From NCBI RefSeq assembly GCF_003336245.1, contig NZ_QPHM01000001.1, forward strand, positions 868,001-932,000: a stretch of DNA of 64,000 nt. Reading direction: 5' to 3'. The notes under the pieces are model-generated. The model did not search any database. It was not told the DNA's origin and saw only the letters and a list, made by a program, of their open reading frames with translations. Positions 9,214-17,473 of the stretch are shown here, piece after piece. Position numbers and translations under genes: made by a program. This DNA is from Haloplanus salinus (GTDB taxonomy: Archaea; Halobacteriota; Halobacteria; Halobacteriales; Haloferacaceae). The stretch's first letter is position 1. Each line of letters starts with the position of its first letter.

Positions 9214-10506
9214 TCAGTCTGTCGTGATTGCATGGTCCTCGGTGACCTGTCGGTCGTGGTCGTAGTACTGGTGGCAGGCGACGTGCCAGTCGGCCTCGGC
9301 TTCGATGGATCGCGGGGTGATCTCGCAGACGCTCTCGAAGCGCTCGCGGAGGGTCTCGATGGCCGTCTCGTGGTCCCCGCCCGCGATGGCCGCGAGCGCC
9401 GAGTCGAGCGTCGCGGCGTTCTCGCCCGACAGCTCCGTCGAGAAGTAGTCGTTGTGGATGGCGGCGGCGAACGCGTCCCGGTCTCCCGGGTCGTCGAGAC
9501 TCTCACGAATCCGGTCGAGCGGGAGTTCGTCGCGTTCGAGCGCCTCGCGGAAGGCCATCACCTCCCGATACGCCGCCTGATCGACCGCCAGGTCGTCCGG
9601 GGGGATCACCTTCGGACACCGGTCGCGGAACCGACAGCCCTCGCCCAGGTCGATCGGATCGCGCGGCGCCCCGGACATCTCCGTCCGCGGGCGGTCGTAG
9701 TGGGGGTCGGGAACCGGAATCGCCGAGACGAGCGCCTCCGTGTACGGGTGTTTGGGGTCGTCGAGGAGTCGCTCCGTCGCCGCCGACTCGACGATCCGAC
9801 CCAGATACATCACGTTCACCACCTCCGAGATGTACGACACCGTCGAGAGGTCGTGTGAGATGTAGATCATCGAGGCGTCGTAGTCGTCGATGAGTCCCTT
9901 GAGCATCCGGAGGACCGACGCCTGCGTCGACACGTCGAGCATCGACACCGGCTCGTCGGCGAGGATGACGTCCGGTTCCAGCACCAGCGCCCGGCCGATG
10001 GCGACGCGCTGTTTCTCGCCGCCGCTCAGGTTCATCGGCTTGCGTTTCAGGTACTTCTCCGGCGGCCGGAGTTCGACGTCTTCGAGCACCTGTCGCACCC
10101 GCTCGTCGCGGTTGCCCACGCCGTGGATTTCGAGCGGCTCCTTCAGCGACTCCTCGACGGTCATCTTCGGGTCCAGCGAGTTGAACGGGTCCTGGAAGAT
10201 CACCTGCACGTTGCTCCGGTACTCCTTCCAGTCGGCGCTGTCGAACGACGACATCGGCGTCCCCTTGTACACCACGTCGCCGCCGGTGATGTCGTGGAGG
10301 CCGATGAGCGTCAGGAGTAGCGTCGTCTTCCCGCAGCCACTCTCGCCGATGACGGCGATGGAGTCGTTGCGTTCGAGCGTAAAGGAGACGCCGTCGACGG
10401 CCTGAATCTTCGACGGATCGCGGCGCATGAGCAGGTCGAAGACGTTCGAACTCTCCTCGAAATGTTTCTCCAGCCCGTCGATTTCGAGCAGGGGAGCGTC
10501 GACCAT
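9214..10506 (-). CDS. dppF: ABC transporter ATP-binding protein, DppF/OppF type
   Basis: Cytoplasmic ATPase of the peptide-type importer. Walker A GESGCGKTT is at about residues 54-62, the signature LSGGEKQR and Walker B ILADEP follow, and the oligopeptide C-terminal segment with CRFRDRCPKV confirms the subfamily. A further 100-residue acidic tail after that segment is longer than usual and has no recognisable motif; it ends in a stretch with several His and Tyr residues. The ATG is only one base after the stop of dppD, so this start (rather than one 84 bases upstream) is preferred and translation is probably coupled. Confidence 0.88.
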   Translation of the reverse strand: MVDAPLLEIDGLEKHFEESSNVFDLLMRRDPSKIQAVDGVSFTLERNDSIAVIGESGCGKTTLLLTLIGLHDITGGDVVYKGTPMSSFDSADWKEYRSNVQVIFQDPFNSLDPKMTVEESLKEPLEIHGVGNRDERVRQVLEDVELRPPEKYLKRKPMNLSGGEKQRVAIGRALVLEPDVILADEPVSMLDVSTQASVLRMLKGLIDDYDASMIYISHDLSTVSYISEVVNVMYLGRIVESAATERLLDDPKHPYTEALVSAIPVPDPHYDRPRTEMSGAPRDPIDLGEGCRFRDRCPKVIPPDDLAVDQAAYREVMAFREALERDELPLDRIRESLDDPGDRDAFAAAIHNDYFSTELSGENAATLDSALAAIAGGDHETAIETLRERFESVCEITPRSIEAEADWHVACHQYYDHDRQVTEDHAITTD

Positions 10507-10507
10507 C

Positions 10508-11545
10508 TCAGTCGTCCCCCTGTCCCGGCGCGGCCGGGTCGGTCGCCCCGTGCTTCTCGTACAGTTCGTACGCCTCGTCGGCGCGGACACACGACGCGGC
10601 GTGGGTGGCGTCGTCGTCGCCGACGGGGTCGAGCGGCGGCGCGCTCTCGCGACACTCCGCTTCGGCCCACGGACACCGGTCGGCGAAGCTACACGCCGAC
10701 ACCTCGCCGATCAGTTCGGGCGGGTAGCCGTCGATCACCTCCAGTTCCCGTTCCGGCTCGCGGATGTCCGGGAACGCCTCCTTGAACATGAACGCGTAGG
10801 GGTGACGCGGGTTGTCGTGGACCGCCTCCGTCGAGCCACGCTCGGCGATCTGACTGGCGTGCATGATCGCCACGCTGTCACAGGACTCGAAGATCACGCT
10901 GATGTCGTGGGTGATGAGCAGGAGGCTCGTCTCGGCGTCGTCTTTCATCCGGTCGAGATACTTGAAGATCTGGTCCTGCATGATCACGTCGAGGGCCGTC
11001 GTCGGCTCGTCGGCGATGACGAGGCTGGGTTCGAGAAACAGCGCGAGCGCGATGATCGCCCGCTGTTGCATCCCGCCGGAGAACTGGTGTGGGTAGTCGT
11101 CGATCCGGCTCTCCTGAAGCCCGACCACGGCGAACATCTCTTTCAGCTTCTCGCGGATCTCCGCGTTCGAGAGGTCGGTGTGGACGCGCCCGATTTCGGC
11201 CGCCTGCTCGCTCACCCGCTGAAGCGGGTCGAGACTGTTCATCGAGCTCTGAGGGATCCAGGAGATCTCCTTCCACCGGAGCTGCTTGTTGAGCTGTTTC
11301 TCGGTGAAAGCCTGAATCTCCTCGCCGCGGTACCGGATCGTCCCGCCGTCGACGCGGCCGTTGTCGTCGAGGCCCCCGATGATCGCCTTGGCGGTGGTGC
11401 TCTTACCGGAGCCGGACTCGCCGGCGAGACCGAAGAACTCGCCGTCGTCGATGCTGAAGGAGGCGCCCGACACCGCGGTCAGGTCGCCGCCGTCCGTCTC
11501 GTACCGGATGGTGAGGTCTTCGACCTCGAGTAGTGGTTCGGTCAT
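10508..11545 (-). CDS. dppD: ABC transporter ATP-binding protein, DppD/OppD type
   Basis: Second ATPase of the importer (345 aa). Visible motifs are Walker A GESGSGKST near residue 40, the signature FSGGMQQR, Walker B VIADEPTTALD, and the C-terminal oligopeptide-transport segment with the Cys pattern CSFADRCPWAEAEC, which in some relatives binds an iron-sulfur cluster. It starts two bases from the dppC stop and ends one base before the dppF start, so the three are one translational unit. Confidence 0.88.
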   Translation of the reverse strand: MTEPLLEVEDLTIRYETDGGDLTAVSGASFSIDDGEFFGLAGESGSGKSTTAKAIIGGLDDNGRVDGGTIRYRGEEIQAFTEKQLNKQLRWKEISWIPQSSMNSLDPLQRVSEQAAEIGRVHTDLSNAEIREKLKEMFAVVGLQESRIDDYPHQFSGGMQQRAIIALALFLEPSLVIADEPTTALDVIMQDQIFKYLDRMKDDAETSLLLITHDISVIFESCDSVAIMHASQIAERGSTEAVHDNPRHPYAFMFKEAFPDIREPERELEVIDGYPPELIGEVSACSFADRCPWAEAECRESAPPLDPVGDDDATHAASCVRADEAYELYEKHGATDPAAPGQGDD

Positions 11546-11546
11546 G

Positions 11547-12500
11547 TCAGGCAGCCACCGTATCCGCTTCGACCGACTCGCCGTCGGCCGTGATGAGGTC
11601 CTCGTACCCGCGTCCGAACATGAACGTCGAGAGCACGGTGATGCCGATCAGGAGGCCGGGCGTGAGCGACCACCACCACGCCTCTGACATGTACCCGGAG
11701 TTGAAGGCGTTCCGAATCATGACGCCCCACGACGGGGTAAAGGGCGACGCGACCCCGAGGAAAGTCAGGCTCGCCTGGAGCATGATGGCGTAGCCGACGC
11801 CGAGCGCCAGGAAGAAGATGGCCATCGGGGCCACGTTCGGGAGGATATGCTTGATGATGATGCGCCGCCGGCTGGCGCCCGTCGCCCTGGCGACCTTGAC
11901 GAACGGGTACTGCTTGATCTGCAGGGTCTGGGCGCGTATCACCCGGGCGCCACCGCGCCACAGGATCAACCCGATGACGAGGATCGAGGAGATGAACCCG
12001 ACCCCGAGGAACGTGATCATCACGATGCCGAAGGGGATGAGCGGGACGCCGTACGCGAAGTCGGTAAAGCGCATCAGGATCGTCTCCGTGCGGCCGCCGA
12101 CGTACCCCGCGGTTATGCCGATGGTCGTCCCGATGGTGAGTATCAGTCCCCCGCCGAGGACGCCCGTGATCACGGTCGGCCGGGCGCCGACCAACAGTCG
12201 GGAGAGCACGTCGTAGCCGGCGAAGGTCGTCCCGAGCGGATGGTCGAGCGAGGGCGGCGCGGCGCTCAACACCTCGCCGGTCTCGTCGTCGTACTGTGTC
12301 TCCTCGATATCGTACGGGGCGATGGCGGGGCCGACGAGGCCGAGGACCGCGATGCCGACGAGGATCCAGAAGTAGACGGCGGTCGTCCGGTCGTTGAGCA
12401 TCAACCGGAGGCCGCCGACGAAGTTACGGACGATGTGGTTGCTGGTGAGTGCATCCACCGGCGTCGCGCTGGTGGAAGAGATCAGGTCACGTATTGACAT
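11547..12500 (-). CDS. dppC: ABC transporter permease, DppC type
   Basis: Second membrane subunit of the importer (317 aa from the chosen ATG). The first membrane helix is around residues 40-60 (FWILVGIAVLGLVGPAIAPY), then the family motif HPLGTTFAGYDVLSRLLVGA, four or five more helices and an EAA-like loop with VARATGASRRRIIIKHILPN. A frame extension of 33 codons upstream is open but non-homologous looking and is discarded. It is the first gene of the cluster; the usual haloarchaeal order starts with the binding protein, so the operon is permuted here. Confidence 0.86.
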   Translation of the reverse strand: MSIRDLISSTSATPVDALTSNHIVRNFVGGLRLMLNDRTTAVYFWILVGIAVLGLVGPAIAPYDIEETQYDDETGEVLSAAPPSLDHPLGTTFAGYDVLSRLLVGARPTVITGVLGGGLILTIGTTIGITAGYVGGRTETILMRFTDFAYGVPLIPFGIVMITFLGVGFISSILVIGLILWRGGARVIRAQTLQIKQYPFVKVARATGASRRRIIIKHILPNVAPMAIFFLALGVGYAIMLQASLTFLGVASPFTPSWGVMIRNAFNSGYMSEAWWWSLTPGLLIGITVLSTFMFGRGYEDLITADGESVEADTVAA

Positions 12501-12634
12501 ACCCGACCTAATTCCAACGGGAGAGAAAAGTGTTGTCCTTGGTCCCAGAGCCCCACCGAAGACTGTGTTCGAACAGTTGTGTCGGTGTTGCCCGAACATG
12601 TCGAAACCGCGGGGCTGAGGGGGGTTCGTCCCCC
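12501..12634 (-). promoter_or_regulatory. Upstream region of the transporter operon with a 10-base palindrome
   Basis: No clear TATA box is seen close to the dppC start. A perfect palindrome TGTTCGAACA lies at 12566-12575, about 65 bases upstream of the start, with a related half (CCCGAACA) at about 12591-12598. This could be an operator for a substrate-responsive regulator, but no regulator gene is adjacent and a 10-base palindrome can arise by chance. Confidence 0.3.
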
Positions 12635-12778
12635 GTCGTCGTCGCCGACTTCGACGCGTTCAGCGACACCGGCGCGGTCGGTGCGCCGGAGTTGACGACC
12701 GCAAAGAAGGGCGAGCGGTTCTTCGAGGTGTTCGTCGACGCGGTCGGCGCGGTGCTCGAACGGCTCCACGAGCGGGGA
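12635..12778 (+). pseudogene. C-terminal remnant of a creatininase-family amidohydrolase
   Basis: About 48 codons on the plus strand translate to a segment containing SDTGAVGAPELTTAKKGERF and FVDAVGAVLERLHERG. This matches my knowledge of the creatininase-family C-terminus, where a G-x-x-G-x-P-x-x-A-T-x-x-KGE pattern is followed by an amphipathic helix. There is no start codon, no upstream catalytic domain, and the frame has lost its stop, so it is a relic. It sits between a cluster encoding an amide transporter, an amidase and a carbamoylase, and the lipoate ligase gene. Creatininase-type enzymes often accompany such hydrolases, so the full cluster may once have included it. Identification is by eye. 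Confidence 0.55.
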
Positions 12779-12830
12779 GGGGAAGCCCGCCTCGCGAAAC
12801 CGATTTGTCGGCCGGCGCCGACCGGTGGGT

Positions 12831-13664
12831 ATGGACGGGAGCGAGGAACCGCTCGCCGACCGCGAGTGGCGGCTGATCCGCGAGGAGGCGTGGTCGGGGG
12901 CGATGAACATGGCGCTCGACGAGGTGGCGGCCGAGACGGCCGCCGCGGGCGGTCCCCGAACCCTCCGGGTGTACCGCTGGGAGCCGAGCACCCTCTCGCT
13001 CGGCTATCGCCAGGACCCGGATACCGTCGACTGGGACTACTGCGAGCGCGAAGGGATCGGCGTCACGCGCCGCCCGACCGGCGGCGGCGGCATCTACCAC
13101 GACAGCCGCGGCGACATCTCCTACACGGTCGTGGCGCCCGCCGACGAACTCCCCGGCGACCTCGTGGAGTCCTACCACCTCCTCTGTGTCCCGATCCTCG
13201 ACGCCTTCGAGCGCATGGGCGTCCCCGCCCGTTTCGCGGAGACGGAACGCCCGGCCGCCCACCAGCCCGCGTGTTACCTGCGCGAACTCCACCCCGCACA
13301 CGACGTGGTCGTGGCGACGGCGGGGACGGAGCGCAAGGTGAGCGGCAACGCCCAGCACCGCCGGACCGACGCCGTCGTGCAACACGGCTCGCTCACGTAC
13401 GCGGTCCGGCCCGAACGACACCTCGCCGTCTTCGCCGACGCGGGCGTGACGCCGGCGGCGTTCCGGGAGCGCGTGACGGGCGTCGCGGACCACGCCGACG
13501 TGAGTCGGTCGGACGGGGTCGAGCGGTTGGAGGCGGCGCTTGCGGACTGGGCGGACGCCACGGAGGGCGCCTGGACCGACGACGAACTCGAACGGGCACG
13601 CGAACTGGCGGAGGAGAAGTACGCGAGCGACGGGTGGACGCGCCGGCGGCCGGGCCGGCGTTAG
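12831..13664 (+). CDS. lplA: Lipoate-protein ligase A family protein
   Basis: Cytoplasmic enzyme predicted to attach lipoate (or octanoate) to E2 and GcvH proteins. The 277-residue sequence has the BPL/LplA fold signatures: SLGYRQDPD near residue 60, the glycine-rich RRPTGGGGIYHD, and the catalytic-lysine segment ERKVSGNAQHRR. The C-terminal accessory domain seen in bacterial LplA is short, as in other archaeal versions that may need a separate partner. The internal ATG two codons after the longest start is preferred. A lipoyl ligase fits the 2-oxoacid dehydrogenase and glycine cleavage systems of haloarchaea, which are not in this window. It ends overlapping the convergent redoxin gene by four bases. 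Confidence 0.85.
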   Translation: MDGSEEPLADREWRLIREEAWSGAMNMALDEVAAETAAAGGPRTLRVYRWEPSTLSLGYRQDPDTVDWDYCEREGIGVTRRPTGGGGIYHDSRGDISYTVVAPADELPGDLVESYHLLCVPILDAFERMGVPARFAETERPAAHQPACYLRELHPAHDVVVATAGTERKVSGNAQHRRTDAVVQHGSLTYAVRPERHLAVFADAGVTPAAFRERVTGVADHADVSRSDGVERLEAALADWADATEGAWTDDELERARELAEEKYASDGWTRRRPGRR

Positions 13665-14188
13665 AAACCGAACGTCTCGGGGTCGGCCACGTCGAGTTCC
13701 TCGACGATGGCGTCGTGAATCTCGCTCACCGGCGGCGTATCGCGGGTCGGATCGAGCCAGTGCTCCCCGAGCCATCGGTAGCGGACGGTGCGGTCCGAAT
13801 CGATCAGGAAACACGACCGGTGCGACCGCCGCGTGATCCCCAGGGTGCGGTACGTAACGCCGAAGGCGTCCGAGACGGCGAGGTCCGGGTCGGCGTAGAG
13901 CGGGAAGCTCAGATCGAGGTAGTCGATGAAACGTCGGTGGAGGCCGGCGCTGGACTTGCTACAACCGACGACCTTGAGATGGTCGCCGCTCGCGAACCAG
14001 TCGAAGTCCCGGAACGAACACCACTCCTCGATGCAGTCGGGGCTGAAATCGAGCGTGTAGAAGCTGAGCAACACGGGACGCTCCGTGACCAGCTCACTCA
14101 GCGCCACGTCGGTCACCGTACCGTCCGGGCGGACGAGCGTGGCCGACACGTCCACAACCGTCTCGCCAACTGCGATCGGACCGTCCAT
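13661..14188 (-). CDS. AhpC/TSA-type redoxin (peroxiredoxin-like)
   Basis: A 175-residue thioredoxin-fold protein. The putative peroxidatic segment is [10 protein letters not shown], which lines up with the usual F-Y-P-x-x-F-T-x-x-C active site but has Thr in place of Pro and Ser in place of Thr; another Cys follows at EEWC. The C-terminal part has the family feature [20 protein letters not shown], followed by the [11 protein letters not shown] strand pair. No signal peptide. It could be a peroxiredoxin or a redoxin without peroxidase activity; the altered motif leaves this open. Convergent with the lipoate ligase gene. Confidence 0.72.
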   Translation of the reverse strand: MDGPIAVGETVVDVSATLVRPDGTVTDVALSELVTERPVLLSFYTLDFSPDCIEEWCSFRDFDWFASGDHLKVVGCSKSSAGLHRRFIDYLDLSFPLYADPDLAVSDAFGVTYRTLGITRRSHRSCFLIDSDRTVRYRWLGEHWLDPTRDTPPVSEIHDAIVEELDVADPETFGF

Positions 14189-14277
14189 ACCGGGGCATCA
14201 GTCGGAGTCGACAAAACCGTTGGCTTCGGCGCCGACGGATCCGAAGCGCCTTTGCGCGCTCGAATCCAGGGACCGGT

Positions 14278-15108
14278 ATGCGAGTCGGAGCACACGTATC
14301 CGTCGCCGGCGGCGTCGACAACGCGGTCGACAATCAGCGCGACGTTGGCGGGAACTGCGGACAGATCTTCACCCACTCCCCGCAGGTCTGGCAGGACCCG
14401 AACGTCGGCGACGACGAAGCCGCGGCGTTCCGGGAGGGCACCGCCCAGCATCTGGACGGCCCGTGGGTCATCCACTCCTCCTACCTCGTCAATCTCTGTA
14501 CGCCCAAGGACGACCTGCGTGCGAAGTCGATCGACAGCATGCAGCGCGAGGTGGACGCCGCGGACGGACTCGGCATCGAGTACGTCAACGTCCATCTCGG
14601 TGCGCACACGGGCGCGGGCGTCGACGGCGGCCTCGACAACGCCGTGAGCGCCCTCGACGAACTCGACGTGCCGGCTGACGTGACGGTCCTCGTCGAGAGC
14701 GACGCGGGCAGCGGGACGAAACTCGGCGGCGACTTCGAGCATCTGGCGACGGTCCTCGACGAGTCGAGTCACGACCTGGGCGTCTGTCTCGACACCGCCC
14801 ACGCCTTCGCCGCCGGCTACGACCTCTCGACGCCCGCCGGCGTCGACGGGACGGTCGACGAGTTCGACGACGTGATCGGCCTCGACAGCCTGCACTGCAT
14901 CCACCTCAACGACTCGAAACACGCCTGCGGGACGAACAAGGACGAACACGCCCACATCGGCGACGGGGAGATCGGCGTCGACGGCATGCGTCGAATCGTC
15001 ACCCATCCCGACCTGCGCGAGCGGCCGTTCGTGCTGGAGACGCCGACCGAGGACGGCAGGAGTTTCGCGTGGAACATCGACCGCGTCCACGACCTGGCTG
15101 CGGAGTGA
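14278..15108 (+). CDS. nfo: Endonuclease IV (AP endonuclease)
   Basis: Cytoplasmic metal-dependent base-excision-repair enzyme that nicks DNA 5' to abasic sites. The 276-residue TIM barrel starts with the typical [16 protein letters not shown], followed by zinc-ligand motifs [32 protein letters not shown] and [25 protein letters not shown]. All expected His/Asp/Glu ligands are present. It has 89 bases of upstream space from the divergent redoxin gene. The stop is followed immediately by a palindromic repeat element. Confidence 0.93.
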   Translation: MRVGAHVSVAGGVDNAVDNQRDVGGNCGQIFTHSPQVWQDPNVGDDEAAAFREGTAQHLDGPWVIHSSYLVNLCTPKDDLRAKSIDSMQREVDAADGLGIEYVNVHLGAHTGAGVDGGLDNAVSALDELDVPADVTVLVESDAGSGTKLGGDFEHLATVLDESSHDLGVCLDTAHAFAAGYDLSTPAGVDGTVDEFDDVIGLDSLHCIHLNDSKHACGTNKDEHAHIGDGEIGVDGMRRIVTHPDLRERPFVLETPTEDGRSFAWNIDRVHDLAAE

Positions 15109-15187
15109 TACGGTTCATCGGACGTCGTTACCGGTGGGTCGCCGAGACGGTCCGGCGACCTCCCGGTAAACGGGTACGATAATCCGG
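15109..15187. repeat. Dispersed palindromic repeat element, copy 1
   Basis: The core at 15131-15166 consists of a left arm CCGGTGGGTCGCCG, an 8-base centre AGACGGTC and a right arm CGGCGACCTCCCGG; 12 of 14 arm positions pair. Flanking bases GTTA and TAAAC extend the pairing, and the sequence runs on to GGTACGATAATCCGG. Twenty-eight bases of the core recur with one mismatch at 33292-33319. Both copies are intergenic. I recall similar elements in other haloarchaeal genomes but cannot check that. It may also act as a transcription stop for nfo. Confidence 0.7.
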
Positions 15188-15232
15188 AGAGGGCCGCGGC
15201 GCTTTTCCGACGACCCGCCGTAGCGAGGTCGA

Positions 15233-16516
15233 ATGAGCGACGGATTCACGAGACGCGACGCGCTCGCCGTCGGCGCCGGCGCACTCGGCGTTGGCGTCGC
15301 CGGCACCGGACTGGGCCGCGGCCAGCCGGCGAGAACCGTGACGGTCGCCACGCGCAACTGCTATCTCGGCGCTAACCTCTTTCGCCTCCTAGCTGCCGCG
15401 ACGGAGGGGAGCGATGCGGTTCGAGCCGCCGTGAGCGACCTCGTTCGGACGGTCGACCGGAGCCACGTCCCCGAGCGCATGGCCGCCGTCGCGGCCGAAC
15501 TCGACCGGACCGAACCGGACGTGGTCGGGCTGCAAGAGGTGGCGCTGATCCGGACGGGCGAGCCGACGGCCGGGGCGACGCCGACGGCGACGGACGTTCG
15601 CTACGACTTCCGGGAGGAGCTGGTGACGGCGTTCTCCGAGCGTGACCTCCCGTACCGCGTCGTCGCCGCGGTGACGACCACCGACTTCCAGCTCCCGGCG
15701 AGGGTCGACGGCGAACGCCGCGCCGTCCGCCTGACCGACCGCGCGCTGTTGCTCGCCCACGAGTCGGTGGCGACCGAGAACGTCAGGACGGGGCGCTTCG
15801 ACGCCGCCGTCTCGCTGTCCGACGGCGAGCGGTCGATCACGGTCGAGCGCGGCTACCTGCTCGCCGACGCGACGGTCGACGGGACGCGGCTGACCGTCTG
15901 TAATACACACCTCGAATCGGCGTCGGCGGGGACCCGACTGGAGCAGGCGACGGCACTGGAGGCGTTGCTCGCCGACCGGGGGGAGCCGGTCGTCATCGTC
16001 GGCGACCTCAACAGCGGCCCCGGCGGCTCGCGCGGCGCCTACGACCGGCTCACCGAGAGCTTTCGCGACGCGGCCGACGGCGCCGGGAACACCTGCTGTC
16101 ACGCCGCGGGGCTCCGCAACGACGAGGTGTCGCTCTCGGCGCGGATCGATCACGTCCTCGTCCGGGGTGCCCTGGGGGCGACCGACGTGACACGCGTGGG
16201 CGCCGATCCGGCGACCCGGATCGCGGCCGACGGCGACCGGCTCTGGCCGTCGGATCACGCGGGCGTGGTGGCGACGCTCGCGCCCGATGCGGCGCCGGCC
16301 GCCACCCCGTCGTCGACACCGACGGGGACGGCGACGGCGACGCCGACGCCGACACCGACACCGACGGGGACCCCGCCCCGAACGCCGACCGGGGGGGTGT
16401 CGGTCCGCGTCGACGACGACACCACCGTCACGGTGCCGGGGTTCGGCGTCGCCGCGGGCGTCGCGTCGATCGTCGCGGCCGCGTTGGCCGCCCGCCGGCG
16501 GGCCGGGGACGACTGA
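15233..16516 (+). CDS. Exported endonuclease/exonuclease/phosphatase-family protein with PGF-CTERM anchor
   Basis: A 427-residue secreted hydrolase of the EEP (DNase I/exonuclease III/inositol phosphatase) superfamily. Residues 1-33 look like a Tat signal (FTRRDALAVGAG). The EEP core has ATRNCYLGAN, a Glu in VVGLQEVALI, VGDLNSGPGG and the terminal SDHAGVVA motif. A Pro/Thr repeat spacer (about 355-385) is followed by the archaeosortase signal PGFGVAAGV, a hydrophobic stretch and an ARRR tail, so the protein is expected to be processed and lipid-anchored at the surface. Substrate could be extracellular DNA, a phosphodiester or phospholipid; the sequence does not decide. Confidence 0.82.
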   Translation: MSDGFTRRDALAVGAGALGVGVAGTGLGRGQPARTVTVATRNCYLGANLFRLLAAATEGSDAVRAAVSDLVRTVDRSHVPERMAAVAAELDRTEPDVVGLQEVALIRTGEPTAGATPTATDVRYDFREELVTAFSERDLPYRVVAAVTTTDFQLPARVDGERRAVRLTDRALLLAHESVATENVRTGRFDAAVSLSDGERSITVERGYLLADATVDGTRLTVCNTHLESASAGTRLEQATALEALLADRGEPVVIVGDLNSGPGGSRGAYDRLTESFRDAADGAGNTCCHAAGLRNDEVSLSARIDHVLVRGALGATDVTRVGADPATRIAADGDRLWPSDHAGVVATLAPDAAPAATPSSTPTGTATATPTPTPTPTGTPPRTPTGGVSVRVDDDTTVTVPGFGVAAGVASIVAAALAARRRAGDD

Positions 16517-16526
16517 TTTTTGCCCC
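16514..16526 (+). terminator. Possible oligo-T terminator after the surface hydrolase gene
   Basis: TGATTTTTGCC overlaps the stop codon; a run of five T in this GC-rich genome fits archaeal intrinsic termination. Only 29 bases separate this stop from the next gene. Confidence 0.3.
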
Positions 16527-16545
16527 CCGACGCGGTACGGCCCGC

Positions 16546-17364
16546 GTGCGCAACTTCTCGGCCGACTACCTCCGGCGGACGCGGGCGGGCCTGTGGGCAT
16601 CGCGGGACGCTCTCACGGCCCTCGAACTGCCGTCCCGGGAGGGCATCCTCGACGTCGGCTGTGGGACGGGCGAGTTGACGCGGGTGCTCGCCGAGGAGGC
16701 GGGCGACGACTGCACCGTCGTCGGCGTCGACGCCGACCCCTCGCTCCTGCGGGTCGCGCGCGAGGAGACCGGCCTGCCGGTCGTCGTCGGCGACGCCCTG
16801 CGACTACCCGTCCGTGACGGCAGCTTCGACCTCGTGGCGTGTCAGGCGCTCTTGGTGAACCTGCCCGATCCGACCGCGGCGCTCCGGGAGTTCCGTCGCG
16901 TCGCCGGCGAGGCCGTGGCGGCCGTCGAACCCGACAACGGCGACGTGGCCGTCGAGTCGACGGTCGACAGCGAAGTCGCGCTCGAACGGCGGGTGCGCGA
17001 GGCGTATCTCGACGGTGTGGAGACGAACGTAGCTATGGGCGACCGGGTGCGGGAGGCGTTCGAGGCCGCCGGACTGGTCGACGTAACCACGCGCCGGCAC
17101 TACCACCGGAAGGTGATCGAACCGCCGTACGACGAGGCCGACCTGGCGGACGCGACGCGGAAGGCGACGGGCGCGGGACTGGCGGACCACGAGACGGAGC
17201 TCCGGCGGGCGGTCGGCGACGAGTACGACGACCTGCGGGCGGCGTGGCGGGAGATGGGCCGCGAGGTGGTCGCGGCGATGCGGGCGGAGACGTACCGCCG
17301 GGCCGAGGTGGTCCCGTTCGACGTGACCGTCGGGCGCGTGCCGGCCGGCCGGGAATTCAAATAG
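16546..17364 (+). CDS. Class I SAM-dependent methyltransferase
   Basis: A 272-residue cytoplasmic methyltransferase with motif I LDVGCGTGE at residues 35-43, the acidic ribose-binding residue in VVGVDADPS, and the motif II/III region VVVGDALRLPVRDGSFD with VACQALLVNLPDP. This is the UbiE/arsenite-methyltransferase-like subgroup. The C-terminal third carries a substrate domain I do not recognise. GTG start; no ATG occurs nearby. The substrate is unknown and its neighbours are unrelated housekeeping genes. Confidence 0.8.
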   Translation: MRNFSADYLRRTRAGLWASRDALTALELPSREGILDVGCGTGELTRVLAEEAGDDCTVVGVDADPSLLRVAREETGLPVVVGDALRLPVRDGSFDLVACQALLVNLPDPTAALREFRRVAGEAVAAVEPDNGDVAVESTVDSEVALERRVREAYLDGVETNVAMGDRVREAFEAAGLVDVTTRRHYHRKVIEPPYDEADLADATRKATGAGLADHETELRRAVGDEYDDLRAAWREMGREVVAAMRAETYRRAEVVPFDVTVGRVPAGREFK

Positions 17365-17473
17365 GAACGGGGGGCCAGCGGACCCGTGTCCTGACCCTCG
17401 TCGCGAGGCGGGTCGCGGGTGTGTGACGCCACCGCCTCGCGCGAAGCCCCGGCGTCACCTGTCCGCCCGTGTC

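Noticed and set aside
12530-14647. 705-codon open frame on the plus strand over lplA and the redoxin gene
   Set aside because: Arg/Pro-rich shadow. Only its first part (12635-12778) looks like protein and was kept as a creatininase remnant.
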